41,889 bases of DNA from SAR92 clade bacterium (GCA_004211905.1 SHBP01000013.1:1-41889); one strand, 5' to 3'; shown: positions 6,554-15,456, counted from the stretch's first letter. Notes: a model not told the origin generated them from the letters alone. Translations and numbers: made by a program.

Positions 6554-9399
6554 TATTGTCGCGCTTTCGCCAGCAAATCTTGCTGTTTCGCGTTAAAAGA
6601 CTTTTGCCTTGCCTGCCAACTGGACGGTGCAGTTACCTTACTAATCTGCACTGCAGTCACCTTATACTCAGGGCAATTGGTAGCCCAGTCACTATTATCG
6701 GTAGTAATAACATTGGCACCTGATACTGGGTGATGAAAGGTGGTATATACGACGCCAGGCTTAACTCGACTTGTCACATCTGCATGAAGAACCGTCTCTC
6801 CAACACGACTCTGAATACCTACCCAATCACCATGGCTAATACCACGTTCTTCAGCATCATGGGGATGGATTTCTAACGTGTCCTCATCATGCCACTGACT
6901 ATTACTCGTGCGCCGAGTCTGCGCACCCACGTTGTATTGCGAGAGAATTCGGCCAGTAGTTAATAACAACGGGAATTTACGATTAGCTCGCTCCTCCGTG
7001 GGCACATACTCAGTAATGGCAAAAAAGCCCTTACCTCTAACAAATTCATCCACATGCATGACAGGTGTGCCAGCAGGAGTATGGTCATTACATGGCCACT
7101 GAATACTGCCTAGCTGATCAAGCTTCTTATAGGAAACTCCATTAAAAGTCGGCGTTAATCGAGCAATTTCATCCATAATTTCAGAGGGATGTCCGTATTG
7201 GAAATTACAACCCAATGCATTGGCCAATGCCATTGTCCCTTCCCAATCTGCTTTTCCACTGAGAGGAGGCATAGCTTTGCGTACACGAGAAATCCGGCGC
7301 TCAGCATTAGTAAATGTTCCATCTTTCTCTAAAAAAGATGCTCCAGGCAAAAACACATGGGCAAATTTAGCCGTTTCATTAAGAAAGATATCCTGAACAA
7401 CCAAACACTCTAATGCTGTGAGCGCCGCTTCAACATGCTGAGTATTTGGATCTGACTGAGCGATATCCTCACCCTGGCAGTACAAACCTCTAAACTCGCC
7501 ATCGATTGCAGCATCGAACATATTGGGAATACGCAACCCAGGCTCTGGGTCGAGAGTAACACCCCACTCACCCTCAAAAAGATGTCTAGTCTCCTTGCTT
7601 GAAATATGACGATAACCGGGTAGTTCATGAGGGAAAGACCCCATATCACAGGAACCCTGCACATTATTTTGGCCACGAAGCGGGTTAACACCTACTCCTT
7701 CTCTACCAATATTGCCCGTTAACATGGCCAAATTAGCAATCGCCATTACTGCAGTGGAACCCTGACTGTGCTCGGTAACACCAAGGCCATAAAAGATTGC
7801 TCCGTTCCCACCCTGCGCATACAAACGCGCTGCTGCTCGTAAATCCAACGCAGGCACACCGCTAAATTGTTCAGTTTCTTCAGGAGAATGACGCTCATCA
7901 CTAATAAACTTCGTCCATTTACTAAATTCTTCGGTATCGCAGCGCTCAGCAATATAGTCATGCGCCTGAAGTCCTTCGGAAACAATGACATGGGCCAGAG
8001 CATTGAGAACGGTAACATTAGTCCCTGGCCGAACGGGCAAATGATAGTCAGAGCGAATATGAGGAGCGCTTACTAATTCGATTTGTCGAGGATCAATAAC
8101 AATTAGCTTTGCACCTTCGCGCAACCGGCGTTTAAGACGTGAGCCAAAGACAGGGTGGGCTTCCGTGGGGTTTGCCCCCATCACAATAATCACATCAGCT
8201 TTAGCCACTGAGGCGAATGTTTGTGTCCCAGCTGATTCACCCAGTGTGGTTTTTAAGCCAAATCCAGTAGGTGAATGGCAAACTCGCGCGCAGGTATCAA
8301 TATTATTATTTCCAAACCCTGTACGAACCATTTTTTGCACCAAATAAACCTCCTCATTGGTGCATCGAGATGAAGAAATTGCGCCGATACTGGTGCGGCC
8401 ATGATTTGCCTGTATCTCTTTAAATCTTTTTGCAGTGAACGAAACAGCTTCTTCCCAGGATACTTCCTGCCAAGGATCATCAATGCTGTCTCGAATCATT
8501 GGCACCGTAATTCTATCTTTGTGGGTAGCATAACCGAAGGCAAAACGTCCCTTCACACAGGCATGTCCTTCATTGGCCTTACCGTCCTTATAAGGAGTCA
8601 TGCGCACCACTTCATTCCCTTTCATCTCGGCCTTGAAGGAACAGCCAACTCCACAGTAGGCGCAGGTAGTGACAACAGAATGCTCGGGTTTACCAGCATC
8701 AATGATACTTTTTTCTGTCAGAGTTGCTGTCGGGCACGCATCAACACAGGCCCCACAAGAAACACAGTCAGAATCCATAAAGGCTTCATCCTGTCCTGCA
8801 CTCACCTTAGACTCAAAGCCTCTGCCGTCAATAGTCAGAGCGAAGGTACCCTGCGTTTCCTCACAGGCTCGTACACAACGAGAACAAACAATACATTTCG
8901 AGGGGTCGAAGGTGAAATAGGGATTAGACTCATCCTTTTCAGCAACTAGATGATTATCCCCTTCAAAACCATATCGGACTGAGCGCAAACCTACCTCGCC
9001 AGCGGTGTCTTGTAGCTCACAGTCGCCATTAGTTGGACAAGTGAGGCAATCTAGCGGGTGATCTGATATGTACAACTCCATCACATTGCGACGAAGTTTT
9101 CCAATGTCATCAGACTGGGTTTTAACTTCCATACCCTCTTCAACTGTCGTTGTGCAAGAAGCGGGGAAACCTCTACGCCCTTCGATTTCAACCAGGCATA
9201 TTCGGCAAGACCCGAATGACTTAAGAGAGTCTGTTGCACATAGTCTAGGAATTTTTATACCACTCTCTGATGCCGCGCGCATTACCGATGAACCCTCAGG
9301 AACGGTCACATTAACACCATCAATAGACAACGTGATCATCGTCTCACTGTCGCTCTCTGGCGTACCAAAATCTGCTTGCGGCTCGTAAAATTCCAACAT
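6553..9399 (-). CDS. fdsA: NAD-dependent formate dehydrogenase alpha subunit FdsA (bis-MGD, Cys type)
   Basis: This is the catalytic subunit that oxidises formate to CO2. The frame opens at 9441, but the ATG at 9399, one base after the fdsB stop, gives the usual start and 948 residues. A [2Fe-2S] domain comes first (C54, C65, C68, C82). Next is a His-ligated cluster (H114, C118, C121, C127) and two [4Fe-4S] ferredoxin motifs (C169-C179 and C212-C222). The molybdopterin domain has its own [4Fe-4S] ligands (C246, C249, C253, C281). The active-site ligand is a cysteine at about residue 374 (RVCHSPTG), so this is not a selenoprotein. The cluster content matches the soluble Fds enzymes of Cupriavidus and Rhodobacter. 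It lies between fdsB and fdhD. Confidence 0.96.
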   Translation of the reverse strand: MLEFYEPQADFGTPESDSETMITLSIDGVNVTVPEGSSVMRAASESGIKIPRLCATDSLKSFGSCRICLVEIEGRRGFPASCTTTVEEGMEVKTQSDDIGKLRRNVMELYISDHPLDCLTCPTNGDCELQDTAGEVGLRSVRYGFEGDNHLVAEKDESNPYFTFDPSKCIVCSRCVRACEETQGTFALTIDGRGFESKVSAGQDEAFMDSDCVSCGACVDACPTATLTEKSIIDAGKPEHSVVTTCAYCGVGCSFKAEMKGNEVVRMTPYKDGKANEGHACVKGRFAFGYATHKDRITVPMIRDSIDDPWQEVSWEEAVSFTAKRFKEIQANHGRTSIGAISSSRCTNEEVYLVQKMVRTGFGNNNIDTCARVCHSPTGFGLKTTLGESAGTQTFASVAKADVIIVMGANPTEAHPVFGSRLKRRLREGAKLIVIDPRQIELVSAPHIRSDYHLPVRPGTNVTVLNALAHVIVSEGLQAHDYIAERCDTEEFSKWTKFISDERHSPEETEQFSGVPALDLRAAARLYAQGGNGAIFYGLGVTEHSQGSTAVMAIANLAMLTGNIGREGVGVNPLRGQNNVQGSCDMGSFPHELPGYRHISSKETRHLFEGEWGVTLDPEPGLRIPNMFDAAIDGEFRGLYCQGEDIAQSDPNTQHVEAALTALECLVVQDIFLNETAKFAHVFLPGASFLEKDGTFTNAERRISRVRKAMPPLSGKADWEGTMALANALGCNFQYGHPSEIMDEIARLTPTFNGVSYKKLDQLGSIQWPCNDHTPAGTPVMHVDEFVRGKGFFAITEYVPTEERANRKFPLLLTTGRILSQYNVGAQTRRTSNSQWHDEDTLEIHPHDAEERGISHGDWVGIQSRVGETVLHADVTSRVKPGVVYTTFHHPVSGANVITTDNSDWATNCPEYKVTAVQISKVTAPSSWQARQKSFNAKQQDLLAKARQ

Positions 9400-9400
9400 A

Positions 9401-10963
9401 TTAGTGATCCCTACGGCTATTAATACCGAAGTCTTCTTCAAAGTAAGTCAACGCACTCCGCACGGGAAATGGCGTCATTCCCCCCATTGCACAGAGTGAA
9501 CCTAACTCCATAGTGTCACAGAGCTCATGGAGTAAGATTAAATTATTGTCGCGATCTTGATCTCCGACAATCCGGTCAATAACCTCTACCCCACGGGTAG
9601 CTCCTATTCTGCACGGGGTGCATTTCCCGCAGGACTCAACCACACAAAATTCCATAGCGAATCGAGCCTGCGCGGCCATATCAGCGGTATCATCAAAGAC
9701 AACTATACCACCATGGCCAATCATGGCTTTGATCTCAGCAAAAGATTCATAGTCAAGAGGTGTGTCCCACTGAGACTCCGGCAAAAATGCCCCTAAAGGC
9801 CCTCCCATTTGTATTGCGCGAACCGGTCTTCCACTATGGGTACCACAGCCAAAACCTTCAACGACTTCTCTCAGGGTGGTCCCGAACGCCAGTTCGATTA
9901 ACCCGCCCTGCTTAACATTACCTGCCAATTGAACAGCTAAAGTACCTCGAGACCGTCCCATACCAAAATCTTTATAACTATCAGAACCCTGCTCCAGAAT
10001 CGTTGCCGCAGCACCAAGGGTCAATACGTTATTTACCACAGTAGGCTTTCCGAAAAGCCCTTCAATGGCTGGGAGTGGCGGTTTAGCCCGAACCATTCCT
10101 CGTTTACCCTCAAGACTCTCCAGAAGAGAAGTCTCTTCACCACAAATGTAAGCGCCAGCTCCTAAGCGAACTTCCAGAAAGAAATCTTTTCCTGACTCAC
10201 AGATGTTGGATCCTAAAAATCCGGCTTCAGTAGCTCTCTTAATCGCATCATTCAAAATCTTATGAGCAAAAGGATACTCAGATCTCAAGTAAATATAGCC
10301 CTGGTTAGCCCCAACAGCTAAACCAGCAATAGTCATTCCCTCTATGAGCTGATAGGGATCTGACTCCATCAACAACCTATCTGCAAACGTACCTGAATCA
10401 CCTTCATCAGCATTACATACTATGTACTTTTGCTCTCCAGGAGTATCCAGAACGGTCTGCCACTTAATCCCCGCCGGAAAAGCTGCACCACCGCGTCCTC
10501 GAAGCCCTGAATTTTTGATTTCATCGACGATTTCCTGGCCAGTCATCGAAATAGCTTTGGCTAAACCTTTAAAACCAGACAGACCTTGATATTGAGACAA
10601 GCAAATAGGATCACCAACCCCTGCGCGTTTAAATGTTAAGCGCTGTTGCTTAGCCAAATAATCAATTTTCTCGACTTCACCCAGGTAGAGGGAATGATCG
10701 ATTGATTTTCCTGCAAGGTGATCATCTATAGCATCTAAAACAGACTCAATATCCGAGGCATTAACTGGACCAAAAGCAATACGAGAAGACTCGGTTTTTA
10801 CTTCCACCATCGGCTCAAGCCAAAACATCCCACGAGAGCCATTGCGCTGAACTTCAGCGTCTAAAGAACGACTCTCAATGTTTTGCGCCATTTTTAAAGC
10901 TAGACCATCAGCGCCAAGAGCCACTGCAGTAGTGTCTTTAGGTATAAAAACTTGCGCTGTCAT
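9401..10963 (-). CDS. fdsB: NAD-dependent formate dehydrogenase beta subunit FdsB (NuoF-like)
   Basis: FdsB holds FMN, a [4Fe-4S] cluster and the NAD site, and delivers formate electrons to NAD+. The 520 residues start with a domain lacking clear cluster motifs. Then come the nucleotide motif GRGGAAF (156-162), NADEGDSGTF (184-193) and the FMN region GAGAYICGEETSL (268-280). The cluster ligands are C445, C448, C451 and C491. The length equals the known FdsB type. ATG overlaps the fdsG stop as ATGA. Confidence 0.96.
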   Translation of the reverse strand: MTAQVFIPKDTTAVALGADGLALKMAQNIESRSLDAEVQRNGSRGMFWLEPMVEVKTESSRIAFGPVNASDIESVLDAIDDHLAGKSIDHSLYLGEVEKIDYLAKQQRLTFKRAGVGDPICLSQYQGLSGFKGLAKAISMTGQEIVDEIKNSGLRGRGGAAFPAGIKWQTVLDTPGEQKYIVCNADEGDSGTFADRLLMESDPYQLIEGMTIAGLAVGANQGYIYLRSEYPFAHKILNDAIKRATEAGFLGSNICESGKDFFLEVRLGAGAYICGEETSLLESLEGKRGMVRAKPPLPAIEGLFGKPTVVNNVLTLGAAATILEQGSDSYKDFGMGRSRGTLAVQLAGNVKQGGLIELAFGTTLREVVEGFGCGTHSGRPVRAIQMGGPLGAFLPESQWDTPLDYESFAEIKAMIGHGGIVVFDDTADMAAQARFAMEFCVVESCGKCTPCRIGATRGVEVIDRIVGDQDRDNNLILLHELCDTMELGSLCAMGGMTPFPVRSALTYFEEDFGINSRRDH

Positions 10964-11451
10964 GAGCTGGTCTCAACTTTATCTAGTTCGGGCATATTTA
11001 ATTCTGAAATCAGTTGGTCAAACCGAGATTTATCAACTCGGGCATAAATATCATCGTTTATTCGAATAGAAGGGGAACACGCACAATTACCTAGACAGTA
11101 AACTGGCTCTAAGGTCACCATGCCATCGCTAGTTGTTTCGCCGTATTCAATCCCTAAACTCTGCTTAGCATGGGACTCAATTTGGCGAGAACCCATAGAT
11201 TGGCAGGCCTCAGCGCGACAAATTTGTACTCTGTGATGGCCCACTGGCTGGGTATTAAAGTCATGATAAAAGCTAATCACACCGTGAACTTCAGCACGGG
11301 ACAGGTTAAACCCCTTTGCAATGGACCCTACGGTAGACTCTGGTATGTAGCCCAAAGCGTGCTTTATCGCATGCAGTAGGGGCAAGAGTCCGCCTGGCAG
11401 TGTTTTATACTGCTCAATAAGCTGGTCAACATTATTGTTTTTAGCGTTCAA
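10960..11451 (-). CDS. fdsG: NAD-dependent formate dehydrogenase gamma subunit FdsG (NuoE-like)
   Basis: FdsG carries a [2Fe-2S] cluster in a thioredoxin-like fold and pairs with FdsB in the diaphorase part of the enzyme. The 163-residue protein has an N-terminal helical part with LPLLHAIKHALGYIP, then the ligands C78 and C83 (CRAEAC) and C119 and C123 (CLGNC). The first codon is TTG; it is supported by a strong GGAGAGGAG ribosome site just upstream, and there is no in-frame ATG before the conserved region. It is the first gene of the Fds operon. Confidence 0.94.
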   Translation of the reverse strand: MNAKNNNVDQLIEQYKTLPGGLLPLLHAIKHALGYIPESTVGSIAKGFNLSRAEVHGVISFYHDFNTQPVGHHRVQICRAEACQSMGSRQIESHAKQSLGIEYGETTSDGMVTLEPVYCLGNCACSPSIRINDDIYARVDKSRFDQLISELNMPELDKVETSS

Positions 11452-11519
11452 AAGCTCCTCTCCTAGCTAATTTGAAATATTGGTTTTGAAGGCCGGAATT
11501 AAGAGACTTAACTCCTAAA

Positions 11520-11558
11520 CCCAACTACCAAACTTCAGGGCCATAGCCTCAGGTTGGG
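11520..11558 (-). promoter_or_regulatory. Inverted repeat, possible structured leader or operator before fdsG
   Basis: CCCAAC at 11520-11525 pairs with GTTGGG at 11553-11558, and an inner AGGC...GCCCT pairing lies between them. It sits 69-107 bases upstream of the fdsG start, in the 183-base gap after fghA. No U-run follows on the minus strand, so it does not look like a terminator for fghA. It could be a leader hairpin or a regulator site; nothing in the sequence decides which. Confidence 0.35.
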
Positions 11559-11634
11559 CGCGCAGTTTATCACTATTTTCCCCATCTTTTATCGCGCCTA
11601 AGCGACTCTTATTTATCTAATAAGGACTGCTAAT

Positions 11635-12501
11635 TTAACGTAAATAATTACTGTGGAATCTTATGTGCTCACCTATTAATGATGCAATGAAAAAATAACT
11701 GTGATCATACCCTGACTGAAATCTAATTTGCATTGGAAACCCCTCCTGCTCAGCGGTATCAATCAGGAGCTGAGTATTGAGTTGCTCTGCCAAAAAGTTA
11801 TCCGCATCGCCCTGATCAACAAGAACCGGCATGGATTGTTTTAGCTGATCATCTGCGGTTTTAACCAACTCTACCGTATCCTGATTATTCCAGTGGCCCT
11901 GACTCTCATCACCAATGTACTTGGACAGAGCTTTCTGGCCCCACGGGCAGTTAATTGGCGAGCAAATAGGCGAAAATGCAGACACTGAGCAATAGCGCTC
12001 TGGATTTTTAAGTGCGACGGTTAAGGCACCGTGGCCGCCCATTGAGTGGCCGGAAATTGCTACCTTGCTGCCATCAACGGGGAATTCAGCATTAATCAAT
12101 GCGGGTAGTTCTTCCACCACATAATCATACATCTGATAATGGGTGGCCCACGGTTGCTCAGTAGCATTTATATAAAACCCTGCCCCAAGACCAAAATCGT
12201 ATGCGCTCTCCTCATCATCGGGCACCCCCTCTCCTCGAGGACTAGTGTCGGGGCACACAATAGCTATACCATACTCCGCTGCATGCTGTTGAGCACCCGC
12301 TTTAGTAACAAAATTCTCATCACTGCAAGTCAGCCCAGAAAGCCAATAAAGAACAGGCACTGGCGCCTGTTTTGCTTGAGGTGGTAAATAAATAGAGAAG
12401 GTCATATCACAATTGAGAATATTAGAGTGGTGACGATAGCGTAATTGCTGCCCACCGAAACTAAGATTCGAGCCAATTTCTTCTAACAAACTATCAGACA
12501 T
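11635..12501 (-). CDS. fghA: S-formylglutathione hydrolase
   Basis: This esterase-D-family serine hydrolase splits S-formylglutathione into formate and glutathione, the second step of glutathione-dependent formaldehyde oxidation. The 288 residues contain PVLYWLSGLTCSDENF (49-64), the nucleophile motif GHSMGGHGAL with S153, the acid in the VDQGDADNFL segment and the catalytic histidine in GYDHSYFF. The gene starts two bases after the dehydrogenase stop, so both are made from one transcript. Formate then goes to the Fds enzyme encoded 183 bases downstream. Equivalent names are frmB and yeiG. Confidence 0.96.
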   Translation of the reverse strand: MSDSLLEEIGSNLSFGGQQLRYRHHSNILNCDMTFSIYLPPQAKQAPVPVLYWLSGLTCSDENFVTKAGAQQHAAEYGIAIVCPDTSPRGEGVPDDEESAYDFGLGAGFYINATEQPWATHYQMYDYVVEELPALINAEFPVDGSKVAISGHSMGGHGALTVALKNPERYCSVSAFSPICSPINCPWGQKALSKYIGDESQGHWNNQDTVELVKTADDQLKQSMPVLVDQGDADNFLAEQLNTQLLIDTAEQEGFPMQIRFQSGYDHSYFFIASLIGEHIRFHSNYLR

Positions 12502-12503
12502 TC

Positions 12504-13610
12504 TTAAAACTCCACCACTGAACGAATACTCTTGCCCGCATGCATCAAGTCAAAGGCTTTGTTAATGTCCTCTAAAGGCATCTTGTGAGTAATCAGATCA
12601 TCAATATTGATTTTTCCATCCATATACCAGTCAACGATTTTAGGCACATCGGTACGACCGCGGGCGCCACCAAAAGCAGTGCCGCGCCATGATCGGCCCG
12701 TTACCAGCTGAAACGGTCGCGTAGCAATCTCTTTACCCGCTCCGGCGACACCGACAATACAGCTCTCCCCCCACCCTTTGTGACAGCATTCTAAGGCCTG
12801 ACGCATCACATCAACATTACCGATACATTCGAAACTATAATCAACACCACCTGCGGTCATGTCGATAATATGGTCAACCACATTCTCCACTTCATTTGGA
12901 TTAATAAAGTCGGTCATACCAAATTGGGTTGCTAAGGGAATACGTGATGGATTTAAGTCAATGCCTATAATACGAGTAGCTCCCACCATTTGAGCGCCCT
13001 GAATTACATTTAAACCAATACCTCCCAAACCAAATACCGCTACAGTGGATCCTGCTTCAACTTTCATAGTAAAAGCTACTGCACCAATACCTGTGGTAAC
13101 GCCACACCCGATGTAGCAAATTTTGTCGAATGGCGCATCTTCTCGAACCTTGGCCAGGGAAATCTCTGGCAGCACGCTGTAATTAGAGAAGGTGGAACAA
13201 CCCATGTAGTGCAAAATCGGCTTTCCTTCATAGGAAAATCGACTCGTGCCATCAGGCATAACGCCCTGCCCCTGGGTGGCTCGAACTGCCTGACATAAAT
13301 TTGTTTTAGGGTTCAGACAGAAATCGCACTCTCGACACTCTGCTGTGTATAAAGGAATCACGTGGTCTCCAGGCTTCAATGTCTTTACTCCTGGCCCAAC
13401 ATCTACAACCACACCGGCCCCTTCATGGCCTAAAATTGCGGGGAATGCACCCTCTGGATCGTCTCCGGACAGGGTGAATGCATCTGTGTGACACACACCT
13501 GTCGCTTTCATTTCAACCAAGACTTCGCCTGCTCTTGGCCCCTCAAGATCTACCTCAACAATTTCCAATGGTTTCCCCGCGGCAAAAGCAACGGCTGCCC
13601 GTGTTTTCAT
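12504..13610 (-). CDS. frmA: S-(hydroxymethyl)glutathione dehydrogenase (class III alcohol dehydrogenase)
   Basis: This zinc- and NAD-dependent enzyme oxidises S-hydroxymethylglutathione, the spontaneous adduct of formaldehyde and glutathione, to S-formylglutathione. The 368 residues have the catalytic zinc ligands C40 and H62. The structural zinc site is C92, C95, C98 and C106 and the coenzyme fold is seen in [17 protein letters not shown]. The length and sequence fit class III ADH (FrmA/AdhC/FlhA) closely. A TAGGAG-like site precedes the ATG. It is the first gene of the formaldehyde operon, divergent from the MAPEG-like gene. No FrmR-type repressor is seen next to it. Confidence 0.96.
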   Translation of the reverse strand: MKTRAAVAFAAGKPLEIVEVDLEGPRAGEVLVEMKATGVCHTDAFTLSGDDPEGAFPAILGHEGAGVVVDVGPGVKTLKPGDHVIPLYTAECRECDFCLNPKTNLCQAVRATQGQGVMPDGTSRFSYEGKPILHYMGCSTFSNYSVLPEISLAKVREDAPFDKICYIGCGVTTGIGAVAFTMKVEAGSTVAVFGLGGIGLNVIQGAQMVGATRIIGIDLNPSRIPLATQFGMTDFINPNEVENVVDHIIDMTAGGVDYSFECIGNVDVMRQALECCHKGWGESCIVGVAGAGKEIATRPFQLVTGRSWRGTAFGGARGRTDVPKIVDWYMDGKINIDDLITHKMPLEDINKAFDLMHAGKSIRSVVEF

Positions 13611-13689
13611 GTCTAGACTCCTAAAAATTTAACCAACAGCGCTAACGATAACTCAACACCTAACTGATCATCAATCTATCTTTTTCACC

Positions 13690-13706
13690 GGTGTATGGCT
13701 TACACC
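13690..13706. promoter_or_regulatory. Inverted repeat in the frmA / MAPEG divergent promoter region
   Basis: GGTGTA at 13690-13695 and TACACC at 13701-13706 form 6-base arms around TGGCT, and the left arm overlaps a second palindrome, CACCGGTG (13686-13693). It lies about 80 bases upstream of frmA in a 241-base divergent region. This is a candidate operator for a formaldehyde- or thiol-responsive regulator; no regulator gene is adjacent. Confidence 0.35.
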
Positions 13707-13851
13707 CGTTTGCCTGAAGAAAAACCCTAAAAACCACTAACAAAATGATTCAAATATCTCTACCACTTGCTATATGCCAGCTTAATTTTATAGACTGATT
13801 TGGAAGACCGTAATCAAAAAACTATAAAACCAATAAAAAAGGATCTAAGTC

Positions 13852-14217
13852 ATGTCCGCTATTATTATTTACTCTCTTGCTCTCGCTCTTGTTCACTTTT
13901 GGATCTTACCTGCGTCTCTAAACCTGAAAAATTTCGGTTACCTGGTGTCAAATCGAGACGGGTCAGTAGAGACATCTGCTATATATGATAGAGTATCTAG
14001 AGCAGCAGCCAACTACCAAGAAAGCTTTGCAGCGTTTCTCGCGCTTTGCTTGCTTTCAATGCATATGGGGATTGACCTATCGGCGACTGCAACCTACTGG
14101 CTAGGCTTTAGAATTGCGTTCTTGGCATGCTATACGATTGGCATTACTTATCTTAGAACAGCATTGTGGCTAGGATCACTTGGATGTCTCATTTCTATGG
14201 CTGTGCAATTAAGCTAA
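13852..14217 (+). CDS. MAPEG-family membrane protein
   Basis: This 121-residue protein has about four hydrophobic segments: near 3-20, 58-72, 80-100 and 103-119. It carries the pattern RVSRAAANYQESFAAF (around 43-58) typical of MAPEG proteins (membrane-associated proteins in eicosanoid and glutathione metabolism). Many family members bind glutathione, but the bacterial short forms are mostly uncharacterised. A good AAGGAT ribosome site precedes the ATG. It is divergent from frmA, a glutathione-dependent gene, which makes a glutathione-linked role conceivable but not shown. Confidence 0.75.
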   Translation: MSAIIIYSLALALVHFWILPASLNLKNFGYLVSNRDGSVETSAIYDRVSRAAANYQESFAAFLALCLLSMHMGIDLSATATYWLGFRIAFLACYTIGITYLRTALWLGSLGCLISMAVQLS

Positions 14218-14236
14218 TGGAGTCCATTCATTCAGA

Positions 14237-14264
14237 TGCAAGGTTATCTAACAGTAACCTTGCA
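14237..14264. terminator. Bidirectional terminator between the MAPEG-like and DUF1145-like genes
   Basis: A perfect 10-base stem, TGCAAGGTTA at 14237-14246 and TAACCTTGCA at 14255-14264, closes an 8-base loop, followed by an AT-rich run. It lies between two convergent genes. Confidence 0.8.
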
Positions 14265-14282
14265 TTATTAACAAAGAGTTAA

Positions 14283-14540
14283 CTAGCTTTTTATTATGGG
14301 CTTCCAGTAAAGAATACCAAATGCGAGTACCGCTACAATATCCTTCAAAGATGCATGGCCTGCCGCCTTCAGTTTAGAGTACACCAGTACCAGTTCAACC
14401 GCGTGAACCACAAGCATAACGACACCAAGCCAGTGGATTCCAACACCCCAATTACCATCAAAAGGCTGTAGTAGGTTAAATGCGAAGGCGATCCAAAAGG
14501 CGATCAAAGCGTAAGAAATAATTTTAGTGAGTTTAAGCAC
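14283..14540 (-). CDS. DUF1145-like small membrane protein
   Basis: This 85-residue protein has three hydrophobic segments (about 5-22, 32-53 and 66-80). The pattern W-x(8)-L-x-P-F-x(10)-GVVMLVVHAVEL followed by VLAFGILYWKP fits DUF1145 proteins such as YhhL. No function is known for the family. It stands alone, convergent with the MAPEG-like gene and divergent from the crotonase gene. Confidence 0.65.
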   Translation of the reverse strand: MLKLTKIISYALIAFWIAFAFNLLQPFDGNWGVGIHWLGVVMLVVHAVELVLVYSKLKAAGHASLKDIVAVLAFGILYWKPIIKS

Positions 14541-14743
14541 AACCAGATAACCTGAGTTATTGTTTCAATTAGTATCGCAGGCAATAGCACCTCATGCAAC
14601 TCTGAAACCGGCTCTTGAAATAGTTGCTCATGCAGATTAAATTAATCCCTATCACCCCTAATTGACAGGCGCCTCACTCTTGCTTTAGTCTTGCTCTCCA
14701 AAGAAAATTCAAACATCTTACATCAACAAAATATGGAGTTTTT

Positions 14744-15439
14744 ATGAGCAATATCGTGACTTACAGCTGTAAAGAAGGGGTCGCAAAAATCACTATGGAT
14801 GATGGCAAAGTAAATGCTCTGTCACACACGGTGTGGGATGAATTAGGAGATGCTTTTGATAAAGCCGAAGCTGCCAATGCAATTGTGATACTCCAAGGGC
14901 GCCCAGGGCTCTTCTCGGGTGGTTTCGATCTCAAAGAAATGGGCAAGGGACCTGAAGCCGCAATTGCGCTCACCACAAGAGGATCCGAGATGGCCCGCAG
15001 AATTTTGGCCTTCCCTACTCCTGTTATCGGAGTGTCAACTGGACATTGTATTGCCATGGGTGCTTTTCTGATGCTCGCCTGTGACTTCAGGATAGGCGCT
15101 GACGGCGAATTCAAAACTGGTCTCAATGAGACCATGATTGGCATGACTATGCATAACTTTGGTATTGAATTAGCTCGCTATCGGATTCCGCTGAATTACT
15201 TTCATCGCGCTGTTATTAATGCAGAAATATGGTCACCCGATGATGCTATTAGTGCAGGATTTTATGATAAGACAACCCCTGCAGAACACCTAGATGAAGC
15301 TGCTTTGGCCGTAGCTAAAGGTTTTAGTCAACTCAACATGACAGCATTTAATGGCTCAAAAAATAAGTCCCGTGCTGCCTTTTTGAAACTTCTTGATGAG
15401 TGTATCGAGTTGGATAAGGCAATATCCGTTACAGCTTAG
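14744..15439 (+). CDS. Crotonase / enoyl-CoA hydratase family protein
   Basis: This 231-residue crotonase-fold protein should act on an acyl-CoA thioester. The two oxyanion-hole segments are visible: GLFSGGFDLKEM (around 54-65) and GHCIAMGAFLMLACDFR (around 100-116). The usual hydratase block with GGTQRL is absent; the equivalent region reads LNETMIGMTMHNFGIELARYR. This is as in a small Pseudomonas-type crotonase subgroup of about 230 residues. The reaction cannot be called from the sequence. A TGGAGT ribosome site precedes the ATG. It stands alone, with a strong terminator after it. Confidence 0.85.
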   Translation: MSNIVTYSCKEGVAKITMDDGKVNALSHTVWDELGDAFDKAEAANAIVILQGRPGLFSGGFDLKEMGKGPEAAIALTTRGSEMARRILAFPTPVIGVSTGHCIAMGAFLMLACDFRIGADGEFKTGLNETMIGMTMHNFGIELARYRIPLNYFHRAVINAEIWSPDDAISAGFYDKTTPAEHLDEAALAVAKGFSQLNMTAFNGSKNKSRAAFLKLLDECIELDKAISVTA

Positions 15440-15456
15440 GGGCTCCTCGTAGGCAG

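Noticed and set aside
8401-8949. 182-codon plus-strand open frame inside fdsA
   Set aside because: It is antisense to the well-supported catalytic subunit, has no family match and no ribosome site.
6553-9399. Selenocysteine at the FdsA active site
   Set aside because: The codon at the active site encodes cysteine (RVCHSPTG) and the frame has no in-frame TGA.
14744-15439. Methylthioacryloyl-CoA hydratase (DmdD) as the identity of the crotonase
   Set aside because: The protein is shorter than known DmdD and lacks the usual hydratase block; there is no positive evidence beyond the presence of a DmdA-like gene.
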